A stretch of DNA of 64,000 nt from Tumebacillus lacus (GTDB lineage: Bacteria > Bacillota > Bacilli > Tumebacillales > Tumebacillaceae): positions 1-64,000 of the forward strand of contig NZ_JAPMLT010000014.1 in NCBI RefSeq assembly GCF_026410385.1, in the 5' to 3' direction. Each line of letters opens with the position of its first letter. Within the stretch, counting starts at the first letter, position 1. This document shows, piece after piece, positions 36,039-44,845 of the stretch. The position numbers were made by a program, and so were the translations under genes. The notes under the pieces were generated by a model. That model was not told where the DNA came from and ran no database searches. It was given only the letters and a program-made list of their open reading frames with translations.

Positions 36039-37322
36039 ATGCATGAACAGGAAGCGTATCGCTCTCTTCGTCACAATGTGCGGATCAATACGATCCAAGG
36101 AATCTTCTCCGTCGTCGCGACGAACTTGACGACGGCGTTCATTCCGATGTTCGCGATCAAAGTGTTGGAAGCGTCCGATGTACAAGTCGCTTGGTTGTCG
36201 TCCTTACCGGCGTTAACCGGGATTCTCGTCTTGTTGCCGGGCGCTTTTTTTATTGATCGCTTGGCGGCGAAGAAGCGTTTTACCGGTACCGCCATCGCAG
36301 CGGGCCGAATGTTTTTCTTGATGATGGCGTTGTTGCCCTTGATGTCGATGTCGCCGGTGGCGATCGCGTGGGCGTTTGTGGTCCTGAACGCGTTGATGAA
36401 TCTGCCGCAGTCGCTGGCCTTGCTGTCGTGGCAAGCGTTTATCGGCGATGTGATCCCGGCCGCCCAGCGGGCCAAAGTGTTTGGCATGCGCAATCGGATC
36501 ACACAGGGAGTCGGGATCATCACGACGATCTTGACGGGGCTCTTGATCGTGCGGACGGGGGATCATGCGGCCTGGCCGTATCAGGCGGTGTTTCTGACCG
36601 CGTTTGCGGTCGGCATGCTGGAGGCGGCGTGGCTGATGCGCATCCGCGAGCCGTTTGTCGACCCGGCGAGCAAGTCGCAGACACCGATCTGGGAAACGGT
36701 GCGGACGTCGATGCGCTCGCTGAGCCGGGCCAAGCGGTTTTTGCTGTTTGCGGCCGCTTCGACGATGTTTCATTTTGGCTGGCAGATGGCGTGGCCGTTG
36801 TTTAACATCTATCAGGTATCGGAAGAGTATGTCGGCATGTCCGCTCTGTGGGTGTCGCTGATCTCGGTGTTCAACGGCCTTGCCGCCGTGCTCACCTACC
36901 GTCTGTGGGGGCGGGTGGCCGATCGGATCGGCAACGGCCTGACGCTGGTGATCGGCACGGCCGGGCTGTCGACAGCGCCTTTTTTGTATGCGCTGACGTC
37001 CAATCTGTGGCTGTTGCTGCTCTCGAACTTGTGGATGGGCATCTTTGTGGCCTGCACGACGCAGACGCTGTTCAACCGGGTGCTGGAACTGTCGCCGCAT
37101 GACAACCGGGCCTTTTTCATCGCGATGCACTCGATCTTTATCGGAGTGACGGCGATCTTTGCGCCGCAGTTTGGCGTGTGGGTGATGGGGATCACGTCGA
37201 TTGAGACGGCGTTTCATATCTCGTCTCTGTGGCGGCTGACCGGAGCGGGGGCGCTGTTGTGGGTCGCACTCTGGGAGCGCAGACGGCACCGCGCGGAGTC
37301 GGGACGGGGGATCGGTTTGTAA
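36039..37322 (+). CDS. MFS transporter
   Basis: A 427-residue major facilitator with twelve hydrophobic helices in two halves, with FFIDRLAAKKRF in the loop between helices 2 and 3 and a matching RLWGRVADRIGN in the second half. No specific substrate motif. ATG 36039 follows ggaggagg. It opens the segment absent from this site in B. subtilis and ends 23 nt before a receiver-domain gene, so it may be transcribed with the signalling genes. Confidence 0.85.
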   Translation: MHEQEAYRSLRHNVRINTIQGIFSVVATNLTTAFIPMFAIKVLEASDVQVAWLSSLPALTGILVLLPGAFFIDRLAAKKRFTGTAIAAGRMFFLMMALLPLMSMSPVAIAWAFVVLNALMNLPQSLALLSWQAFIGDVIPAAQRAKVFGMRNRITQGVGIITTILTGLLIVRTGDHAAWPYQAVFLTAFAVGMLEAAWLMRIREPFVDPASKSQTPIWETVRTSMRSLSRAKRFLLFAAASTMFHFGWQMAWPLFNIYQVSEEYVGMSALWVSLISVFNGLAAVLTYRLWGRVADRIGNGLTLVIGTAGLSTAPFLYALTSNLWLLLLSNLWMGIFVACTTQTLFNRVLELSPHDNRAFFIAMHSIFIGVTAIFAPQFGVWVMGITSIETAFHISSLWRLTGAGALLWVALWERRRHRAESGRGIGL

Positions 37323-37345
37323 ACATACGGAGGAGGACCTGTGCA

Positions 37346-37720
37346 GTGGCGAAACGGATCTTGTTGGCAGAAGATGAAGAGGTGCTGCGCATGTTGATTG
37401 TCGATACGCTGGAGGACGAAGGCTACGAGATCGACGAGGCGTGCGACGGTGAGGAAGCGTTGGAGAAGATCATGCAGCGGGAGTATGATCTCGTGCTGCT
37501 CGATTATATGATGCCCGGGATGACGGGCCTTGATGTGACGGAGAAGGTCCGTCTCATGCCGGAGAAGGCCGGGCTGCGCATCTTGATGTTGACGGCGAAG
37601 AGTCAAAAGTCGGATCAAGATCTGGCTCGACAGATCGGTGTGAACTACTTTATGGCCAAACCGTTTTCGCCGCTCGATCTGCTGGATCTGGTCGACCGGA
37701 TCTTGAGTGAGGACCGCTAG
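37346..37720 (+). CDS. Stand-alone response regulator (receiver only)
   Basis: A 124-residue CheY-like receiver. The acidic pair (LLAEDEE), phosphoacceptor in LVLLDYMMPGMTG, the Thr in MLTAKS and the Lys in AKPFSP are all there. There is no output domain, so it would act as phosphate intermediary or by protein contact. GTG 37346 lies about 8 nt after aggagga. Its stop is immediately followed by the hybrid kinase start (37721). Confidence 0.92.
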   Translation: MAKRILLAEDEEVLRMLIVDTLEDEGYEIDEACDGEEALEKIMQREYDLVLLDYMMPGMTGLDVTEKVRLMPEKAGLRILMLTAKSQKSDQDLARQIGVNYFMAKPFSPLDLLDLVDRILSEDR

Positions 37721-40630
37721 ATGGGAGCGCAAGTGAAAAAGAGCATCCTGCGGCAGATCTCGCTGTACATGGTCGTGATGATCGTCCTGATTGCGCTCGG
37801 TGCCTTGATGCTCTATGTGGTGGAAGACCGGATCCGCTCCAACTACGAGCGCGAACTGATCCTGATCGATCAAAAGACGGATCTGGCCATCGACATCCAG
37901 CAGACGATGAGCGGCGCGGTGACCGAACTGCGCGGGTTGATGGCGTTTCGGCAGGAAGAGTTTGTGGGGAAGATCAAGGTCCGCGAACAGGCGGTCAACG
38001 ACGACATCGACGCGTTTGCCAAGCTGGAGCTAGACGCAGAGGGCAGGGAGTATCTGCAAAGGCTCCGCGTGTCGCGGGACCGATATTTCCTCGACATGGT
38101 GCCAGTGGGCATTGAACTCGGCCTGCAAGGTGACACCGCGGAGATGGTGCGCCTGTCGCGGGAGGAGAACTGGACGGAGTTTGTCGATCAATTTCGAGTT
38201 GAAAATATCGCCTACATCGATGTGCTCGACCGGCACGCCGATGACGCGCACGAGGAGCTTACCCGCGATCTGAAACGGGCGTCGGTGAGCTTTACCGTCT
38301 ATCTGGTGCTGGTTGCCTTGATCGTCGGCGTGCTGGCGATCCGTCTGGCGAAAGACATCGGCCTGCCGCTTCAGGAGTTGGCGCGGGTGGCCAAACAGCA
38401 TGACGCCGACCTGCTGCTCCGGCTGCCGTATGACCGACGTGCGGACGAGATCGGCAATCTGACCGTGTCGCTGAAGACGATGTGGCAGCAGATCCGCCGC
38501 AATGAACGGGAGATGATCGAGCAGAACGAAGAGCTGCAAGCTCAGCAAGAAGAGCTGATCTCGCAGCAGGACGAACTGACGGAGACGGTGGCCAAAATGC
38601 GCCAACACGAGCAGGTGCTGGAGGCGCAAAACAGACTGAACGCGTCGCTGATCAACACGTCGTCCCGCGACGATCTGCTCAAGAGCATCATCCAAAACCT
38701 CGTCACCATTCAAGGGGTGGACAAAGGGGCGGTCGTGCTGCTGGAGGCGGGCTACCCGCATGCGGCGGTGGGCCTCACCGAAGCGCAGACGGTGGCCTTT
38801 TTCACCAACCTTGACGAAGGCGTGCTGGCCCGGCTGCGGGAGGAGCGCGACACGCTGGTGATCGAGCGGGATGCGGCCGGAGCGGAGAAAGGGTATCATG
38901 ACCTGCCGATCCGGCTGAGCGATCTGTTTGTGCCGATCTTCTCGCAGGAGGAGGACGTGATCGCGCTGCTTGTGATGACACGCCTTGGCCGGGCCTTTTC
39001 CAAAGAGGATCGGGCACAGGCGCGGGCGTTGGCCAATCAGGTGGCGCTGGCGATTGAGAAGTGGCGTGCGTACGAAGTGTCGGAGCGTGAACGCGTTGTC
39101 AATCAGGAGATCCTCGACTCGATCCGCGAAGGGGTGCACCTGTTTGACGAGCAAGGCGAACTGCGACAGGTCAACCATACATGGAAGACGTGGATGGCGG
39201 ACGAGTCGACTCCGGCTGCGGCCGACAGACGGACGAAGGAATGCGTCTATCGCGAACTGCGGGAACGGGCCCTGCAGGCGGACGAGTTGATCGCTTTCAT
39301 CGAAGGGGCGATGCTCGGCGAACGTGCGGACGGTGAGACGAGGATCTATCGTCTGAGCGGCGCGGAAGAGAAAGTGATGCAGGTCTATTTCGAGCGTATC
39401 TTCGATCAAAACGGGGTGTTGCGCGGCACGGTGTTTGTCCACCGCGACATGACCCGCGAGTATGAAGTGGATCAGATGAAGTCGGAGTTTGTCTCGACCG
39501 TCTCGCACGAACTGCGCACGCCGCTGTCCAGCGTGCTCGGCTTTACCGAACTGATGCTGCACAAGGAGCTGAAGCCGGAACGCCAGCGCAAGTATCTGGA
39601 GACCATCCACAAGGAAGCGGAGCGGCTGACCCAGTTGATCAACGATTTCCTCGACATTCAGCGCATGGAGGCGGGTCGGCAGTCGTACGACTTTGCAAAG
39701 GTCGATCTGGTGCCGCTGGCGAAGGAGTTGATCGAGACGATGGCGTTCCATGCGCCGCAGCATCGTCTGGAATTGGATGCGGTCACCGATCCGGCTCCGG
39801 TGCGCGGCGACGAGGCGAAACTGCGCCAAGTGCTGCTCAACCTGATCGGCAACGCGATGAAGTACTCGCCAAACGGCGGCGAAGTGCGCGTGATGATCCG
39901 TGAGGCGGGCGATGAACTGGCGGTATCGGTGACCGATCAGGGACTTGGCATCCCGAAGGAATCGCTCGGTCATCTCTTCACCAAATTTTATCGGGTCGAC
40001 AATTCGGACCGTCGCAAGATCGGCGGGACGGGGCTCGGACTTGCGATCTGCAAAGAGATCGTCAAGGCGCACGACGGCCGGATCGAGGTGGAGTCGCAAC
40101 TTGGAGAAGGCAGTGTGTTCACGCTTTATTTCCCGAGAAATCAAGCGGTGAGAGGAAACGAGGTGCGGCTGTCAGACGGAAACGGTCAGGAGATGCCGCG
40201 CCTGATGATCGTCGAGGATGACGACTCGCTGGCGCTCTTGCTGCAAGAAGAGCTGCAGGAGAGCGGCTTTGCAGCGGAGCATGTGCGGGAAGGCGAGTCG
40301 GCGTTGCAACGGATCACGGAGCAACTGCCCGACGCGATCGTGCTCGACATTCGTCTGGCCGATACGCTCAGCGGGTGGGATGTGCTTGAGCGGTTGAAAG
40401 CGGATGAGCGGACGGCGTCGATCCCGATCTTCATCTCGTCGGCGTTGGAAGAGCGCGAACGGGGGATGTCGCTTGGAGCGAACGACTACCTGATCAAGCC
40501 GTACCAACCGGCCAAGCTCTCCAATCTGATCTTGCAGACGTTGTTGCGCAAGGAAAAGACCGGCGTGATCATGGTGCCGACCGCGAAGGAAGGAGGAGAG
40601 GCGGATGAGCGACCACAGGGAGAAGCGTGA
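37721..40630 (+). CDS. Membrane hybrid histidine kinase with C-terminal receiver
   Basis: A 969-residue kinase. Helix 1 (about 13-31), an extracytoplasmic four-helix-like sensor (about 32-187), helix 2 (about 188-208), HAMP (to about 262), a Gln/Glu-rich coiled coil (QNEELQAQQEELISQQDEL), GAF-like (about 310-450), PAS-like (about 462-580), HisKA with His597 in SHELRTPLSSVLGF, HATPase (N box LLNLIGNAMKYS; G boxes DQGLGIP and GTGLGLAICKEI) and a receiver (about 826-945, LIVEDDDSL, phosphoacceptor in AIVLDIRLADTLSG). Phosphate could pass to its own receiver and on to the Hpt of the next gene, which overlaps it by 26 nt. Confidence 0.93.
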   Translation: MGAQVKKSILRQISLYMVVMIVLIALGALMLYVVEDRIRSNYERELILIDQKTDLAIDIQQTMSGAVTELRGLMAFRQEEFVGKIKVREQAVNDDIDAFAKLELDAEGREYLQRLRVSRDRYFLDMVPVGIELGLQGDTAEMVRLSREENWTEFVDQFRVENIAYIDVLDRHADDAHEELTRDLKRASVSFTVYLVLVALIVGVLAIRLAKDIGLPLQELARVAKQHDADLLLRLPYDRRADEIGNLTVSLKTMWQQIRRNEREMIEQNEELQAQQEELISQQDELTETVAKMRQHEQVLEAQNRLNASLINTSSRDDLLKSIIQNLVTIQGVDKGAVVLLEAGYPHAAVGLTEAQTVAFFTNLDEGVLARLREERDTLVIERDAAGAEKGYHDLPIRLSDLFVPIFSQEEDVIALLVMTRLGRAFSKEDRAQARALANQVALAIEKWRAYEVSERERVVNQEILDSIREGVHLFDEQGELRQVNHTWKTWMADESTPAAADRRTKECVYRELRERALQADELIAFIEGAMLGERADGETRIYRLSGAEEKVMQVYFERIFDQNGVLRGTVFVHRDMTREYEVDQMKSEFVSTVSHELRTPLSSVLGFTELMLHKELKPERQRKYLETIHKEAERLTQLINDFLDIQRMEAGRQSYDFAKVDLVPLAKELIETMAFHAPQHRLELDAVTDPAPVRGDEAKLRQVLLNLIGNAMKYSPNGGEVRVMIREAGDELAVSVTDQGLGIPKESLGHLFTKFYRVDNSDRRKIGGTGLGLAICKEIVKAHDGRIEVESQLGEGSVFTLYFPRNQAVRGNEVRLSDGNGQEMPRLMIVEDDDSLALLLQEELQESGFAAEHVREGESALQRITEQLPDAIVLDIRLADTLSGWDVLERLKADERTASIPIFISSALEERERGMSLGANDYLIKPYQPAKLSNLILQTLLRKEKTGVIMVPTAKEGGEADERPQGEA

Positions 40631-42308
40631 GAAGAATCAAAAACTGCTGCGCAAGACGCGCAAACTCTATGTGCAAGACCTCGGCAAGCAGATCGAGGAG
40701 TTGGAACTGTGTCTTCGCGAGCTGAATCAAGAGTTTGATCCGGAGCTGGCGAGCCAAGTCTACCGGATCGCGCACAAGATGAAAGGCAGCGCCCCGATCT
40801 TTGGCTTTGAGCGGGCGGGGCGGATCGCGGAGACGTTCCTCGTACTGTACGGGTGGGCGAACGAAGAGGACGGCATCGTGCCCGCCTCTCGGGAGACGCT
40901 GATCCACCAGAGCCGCGAGCATCTCTTGCAATTGAAGATGGAGCAGGAGGTCTGTGCCAAGGAGATCGAAGTGGATGAGCTCGATCTGCAGACGGTGCAG
41001 GCGCCGCTGGCGATGCAGGGACGCCTGCTGTTGATCGACGATGACGATCTGCTGCGCTCCTATCTCGTCAAACAGCTGGAATTGGCGGGGTACCGCATCG
41101 ACGACGCGTCCGACGTGGAGACGGCGAAGGCCAAACTGCGGGAGTCCGCCTATGATGTGATCTTGCTCGATCTGATGATGTATCCGCAGTCGGGGTACGA
41201 GCTGTTCGATTTCTTGAAAGAAGACCCGACGCTGAAGTGGATTCCGCTCGTCGTGCTCTCCGGTCGCGATGACCTCGACGACAAAGTGCGCTGTTTGCGC
41301 CTTGGAGCGGACGACTATGTGACGAAGCCGTTCGAATATGAAGAGTTGGAGGCGCGGATCTTTTCGTTGCTCAAACGCTCGAAGCAGTTTGAGCAGATGG
41401 CGTTTCGCGATGCGCTGACCGGCGTGTACAACCGCCGCTATTTCGATCATCATCTGCAGATGGTGCTGCAATGGGTGCAGCAGGATGACAAGCCGATCTC
41501 GCTGGCGTTTCTCGACATCGACCGGTTTAAGAGCATCAACGACACGTACGGGCATCAGGTCGGCGACATGGTGTTGCAGGGACTCGGGCACCTGTTGCAG
41601 CAAAACTTGCGCACGACCGATCTCTTGGCCCGCTACGGCGGGGAGGAACTGGTGATCCTGTTCCAAGACACGACAGCGGAGCAGGCCGCGATCGTGATGC
41701 ACCGCATCTTGGAAAAGGTGCGGGTGCAGCCGCTCGTGCGGGCGGAGGGACAGGGCACGTGCATCACGTTCTCCGCCGGGGTGGCGCAGTGGCAGCCGGG
41801 CCTGACAGAAAAGCGCTGGATCGCAATGGCAGACGACGCGATGTACCGGGCGAAGCAGGCCGGACGCGACCGGGTAGTGGTGGCGGGTGCGGAGGGTGCG
41901 CTCGAACTGCCGAGCGGCGAGGGACCGGCTGTGCCTCGCCGCCGCATCTTGATCGCGGACGACGATGTGATCATCACCTCGATCTTGCAGAGCAAACTGC
42001 GCGATCTGCCGGTCGACATCGAAGTGGTGAACGACGGGGAGGCGGCGCGTGAACACTTGCAGCGCGGGCTGTTCGATCTGTTGATCCTCGACGGCGTGAT
42101 GCCCAAACTCGACGGGTTCTCCCTGCTGGAAAGCATGCGGCCCGAACTTCAGCAACAGGGCGTGAAAGTGCTGATGCTCTCAGCGCAAAAGCGGGAGGAA
42201 GACATCGTGCGCGGGTTGACGCTCGGAGCGGACGATTATATGTCCAAGCCGTTTTCCCTGCTGGAGTTGGAGATCCGGGTGAAGCGGCTGTTGAATCTGG
42301 AGGACTGA
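40605..42308 (+). CDS. Hpt-REC-GGDEF-REC diguanylate cyclase
   Basis: A 567-residue protein with four modules: an N-terminal Hpt domain (histidine about 57 in IAHKMKGSAPIFGF), receiver 1 (about 143-258; LLIDDDDLL, phosphoacceptor in LLDLMMYPQSG, Lys in TKPFEY), a GGDEF domain (about 268-430) and receiver 2 (about 448-565; LDGVMPKLDG). The cyclase signature is GGEEL, an accepted active variant, with an inhibitory site RTTD five residues upstream. It should make c-di-GMP under phosphorelay control. Its start lies 26 nt inside the hybrid kinase gene, so expression is coupled. Confidence 0.92.
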   Translation: MSDHREKREKNQKLLRKTRKLYVQDLGKQIEELELCLRELNQEFDPELASQVYRIAHKMKGSAPIFGFERAGRIAETFLVLYGWANEEDGIVPASRETLIHQSREHLLQLKMEQEVCAKEIEVDELDLQTVQAPLAMQGRLLLIDDDDLLRSYLVKQLELAGYRIDDASDVETAKAKLRESAYDVILLDLMMYPQSGYELFDFLKEDPTLKWIPLVVLSGRDDLDDKVRCLRLGADDYVTKPFEYEELEARIFSLLKRSKQFEQMAFRDALTGVYNRRYFDHHLQMVLQWVQQDDKPISLAFLDIDRFKSINDTYGHQVGDMVLQGLGHLLQQNLRTTDLLARYGGEELVILFQDTTAEQAAIVMHRILEKVRVQPLVRAEGQGTCITFSAGVAQWQPGLTEKRWIAMADDAMYRAKQAGRDRVVVAGAEGALELPSGEGPAVPRRRILIADDDVIITSILQSKLRDLPVDIEVVNDGEAAREHLQRGLFDLLILDGVMPKLDGFSLLESMRPELQQQGVKVLMLSAQKREEDIVRGLTLGADDYMSKPFSLLELEIRVKRLLNLED

Positions 42309-42326
42309 CAAAAGAACAACAGCAAC

Positions 42327-42367
42327 AAAAACTCCCGCCTACGGGGATTCGTGGGCGGGAGTTTTTT
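42327..42367. terminator. Bidirectional terminator between the cyclase gene and the ger operon
   Basis: aaaaactcccgcc (42327-42339) pairs with ggcgggagttttt (42354-42366). It ends both the plus-strand signalling genes and the minus-strand germination operon, whose last stop codon lies in the loop beside the stem. Confidence 0.92.
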
Positions 42368-43418
42368 TCTTTGGCCGCAAGAAGAAGAAGAGCAGCACGG
42401 GGAACAGCACCTGAAACAGCAGGGCAAGTGCCGGCCAGGTGTGGTTGAGATTGACCACCTGCAGGGAGTTTTCGAAGAACCAAAAGGAGCAGACCAGCGC
42501 AAACACCGTCACCGGTGAGGCGAGCAGTTTTTCCGAGACGGTCGGCAGGCATCTTCTGATCCCGCGGCAGATCACGAAGACGGAAAATGCGACCTTGGTA
42601 AACATCGCGGATGCCCAGATCGAGACGAGGATCATGTCGAACCGGTCGAGGAAGTCGGTGAGCCGGATCTGCCGGGTCAATTCGTGATTGGGATACATAA
42701 ACCGGGCCGAGACGTGCACCCCGAGGACGATGATGTTATACACGATCAGGATCACGAGCAGAAAGGAACCGAACAGTTGCGCGTAGGCGGCGGTGCGAAA
42801 ATTGAAGGTCTTGGACTTGAACACAAAGGGCAGGATCAGCATCTCGCCAAGATAGGGAAAGGCGAGCCAAGCCCCTTTGGCGACATGTCCGGGGCCGCCG
42901 TCAAAGATCGGCAGCAGCGACTCCAAGTCGAGCTCTTTCAGCAAGACCAGCGGTAAAGACAGGATGACCAAGGCGAGCATCACGAAAAATATCTCGGCCA
43001 CCCGACCGAGCACTTCGATCCCGGAGGCGACGATGGGGATGATCACGCCGATCATCAGCAACCCGATCACCGACAAGGGTGTCTGTTGCAGCAAGACGAT
43101 ATTTGAAAAGTCGATAAACATCCGCAGATCGCGTTGCAAGATCAGGAAGGTAAACAGGATCATCGAACAGACGATCAACCGTCCGATCAGCCGATACCGA
43201 TGGGTCAGCGCTTCAAACAAATCCTGATCAGGAAAGCGCTGCGAGACTTTCGAGAGCAACCAGAGCATGGCCAAGATCAGCAGGGAAGCGAGCGGATAGG
43301 TCATCCACGCATCTTGCTTGGCCACACCGATGATCTGGGCGGGCAAGGAGATCAGCGTCGCGTCGAACGTGTATCCGGCTCCGATCAAAAACATCTGGCG
43401 TCTGGAGATCTGCTCCAT
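42339..43418 (-). CDS. Spore germination permease, GerAB/GerKB family
   Basis: A 359-residue protein with ten hydrophobic helices, starting EQISRRQMFLIGAGYTFDAT, the usual opening of B subunits of GerA-type receptors (APC superfamily). This subunit binds the germinant in the spore inner membrane. The final residues are basic (FFLRPKKKTPAHESP). Last gene of a four-gene operon with A, C and a small membrane protein. Confidence 0.9.
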   Translation of the reverse strand: MEQISRRQMFLIGAGYTFDATLISLPAQIIGVAKQDAWMTYPLASLLILAMLWLLSKVSQRFPDQDLFEALTHRYRLIGRLIVCSMILFTFLILQRDLRMFIDFSNIVLLQQTPLSVIGLLMIGVIIPIVASGIEVLGRVAEIFFVMLALVILSLPLVLLKELDLESLLPIFDGGPGHVAKGAWLAFPYLGEMLILPFVFKSKTFNFRTAAYAQLFGSFLLVILIVYNIIVLGVHVSARFMYPNHELTRQIRLTDFLDRFDMILVSIWASAMFTKVAFSVFVICRGIRRCLPTVSEKLLASPVTVFALVCSFWFFENSLQVVNLNHTWPALALLFQVLFPVLLFFFLRPKKKTPAHESP

Positions 43419-43431
43419 CTGTCAGCCCTCC

Positions 43432-43650
43432 TCACTTCAGGATATCGAACGGTTGCAGCAACATTTCGAGGTAAACAGCCGGCCGCGGCACATGCATGGA
43501 CACTTGCAACCAGACCCAAATCGCGCTGCTGAGCGCGTACAGGGAAAAAGAGATCAGTCGCGTGCTGCGCGTGCTTTTCCGGAGCGGGCGCCATTCCAAC
43601 ATCAAGATGATCGCAAAAACGAGGAGTGAGAGGATCAATTGTCCGATCAT
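43432..43650 (-). CDS. Small membrane protein in the ger operon
   Basis: A 72-residue protein with two hydrophobic helices (GQLILSLLVFAIILMLEW and LISFSLYALSSAIWVWLQV). Its ATG overlaps the stop of the C-subunit gene (ATGA, 43647-43650), so it is translated with it. A fourth small membrane subunit (D type) is known in some ger operons; this may be one, although sequence alone does not prove it. Confidence 0.65.
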   Translation of the reverse strand: MIGQLILSLLVFAIILMLEWRPLRKSTRSTRLISFSLYALSSAIWVWLQVSMHVPRPAVYLEMLLQPFDILK

Positions 43651-44840
43651 CGCGTGATCTCCCCGTCTTTGCGGCCGAAGGGCAGCGTGGTAAATCCGGT
43701 GTGTTCGATGTGGATGTTGGGTTCCACGACGACCTTCACGTTCGCCAGATAGCGGGGCCAGTCTTTTTTCATCCGATACCAGTCTTCGGTGTAAGATCGA
43801 TACACGCGCAGGCCGAGGCCCATCGGGTCGGCGTGCAGGCGATGCGCCGCTTCTTCCACCGCTTCCTTGATCTCACTTTGAATCTTTTCTTGAACCAAGC
43901 GTTCGATCTTGATCAGATTGCCGTTGTAGCCCAGATCGTAGGTCGACTCGTTCTCGACGACCGACCCTTTGCCGCGAATGCGAATGTGCATCGTCACTTG
44001 ATCCCCTTTGATTTCGGGGATGATCGTGGCGCGGTTTTCTTGGAAAACGACGGTGATGTAGCCGTCTTTGCTGGGTGCCAAAACGGTCACTTGCGTATTG
44101 CGGGATTGGTCCATCGCCATCAACAGACCCTGCGCTTTATCTTGGTAGAGAATGCCGGCCAACCGATTTTCCCCGTTAAAAACGGCCACACCGCTCATTT
44201 GCAGGTTGGTGCGCGACGGGGTTGCTTGACCGGGATGGGTCTTGGTGACGTGGACGACCGGAACCACCGGGTCGATTCCGTCGGAGAGCATCGCTTCCAC
44301 CACATGTTTGATCATCTGCGGCCGCTTCATCGAGTTTTGCGCCAACTCCCGCAACATCTCGCCGGGAAATTGTTCGGTAGGAGCATCGGCGCTCAACACG
44401 TCACGTCCCAGCCCTTCCGCGATCAGCAAGAAACTGGTCAGGCGATTTTGCGGCACGCGGCTGACCACATCCATCACCGGGGCGATCCCTTCTTTGGAGA
44501 GATCCTCGCCGAGGACCAACACGCGGCGATGGGCGAAGTACAGAGCGCGGGACAATGATTTCTGCTGCTTGATGTTGGCATCCCGAATGTTTTTGCCGGC
44601 GGTGGAGTCGATAAACCACGGTTTTTCCCCGGAGGTGCCGCCTCCGCCGCCTGCGTTGCCGACGCTGCCCATCTGACCTGGCAGGGGGACTTGCACCGAA
44701 GCGATGTATTGATCTTCCTGTTTATCAAAGGCGGTGGCCACGACGAACGCGATGTCGTTGATCTCCCTGCGATCCCAGCATCCGGTCAGGGGCAGAGCAG
44801 TCAAGCCGAGCGTCAAGAGCAGCACCATCCATTTTCGCAT
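43647..44840 (-). CDS. Spore germination lipoprotein, GerAC/GerKC family
   Basis: A 397-residue lipoprotein. The signal peptide ends in the lipobox LPLTGC (Cys21), followed by WDRREINDIAFV, the family N-terminal motif. The C-terminal domain has YTEDWYRMKKDW. GerAC proteins sit on the outer face of the spore inner membrane and are needed for receptor function. Residues about 55-70 hold a glycine run (GGGGG). ATG 44840 follows gaggtg; an in-frame upstream extension overlaps the A gene and lacks a signal peptide. Confidence 0.93.
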   Translation of the reverse strand: MRKWMVLLLTLGLTALPLTGCWDRREINDIAFVVATAFDKQEDQYIASVQVPLPGQMGSVGNAGGGGGTSGEKPWFIDSTAGKNIRDANIKQQKSLSRALYFAHRRVLVLGEDLSKEGIAPVMDVVSRVPQNRLTSFLLIAEGLGRDVLSADAPTEQFPGEMLRELAQNSMKRPQMIKHVVEAMLSDGIDPVVPVVHVTKTHPGQATPSRTNLQMSGVAVFNGENRLAGILYQDKAQGLLMAMDQSRNTQVTVLAPSKDGYITVVFQENRATIIPEIKGDQVTMHIRIRGKGSVVENESTYDLGYNGNLIKIERLVQEKIQSEIKEAVEEAAHRLHADPMGLGLRVYRSYTEDWYRMKKDWPRYLANVKVVVEPNIHIEHTGFTTLPFGRKDGEITR

Positions 44841-44845
44841 CGAGA

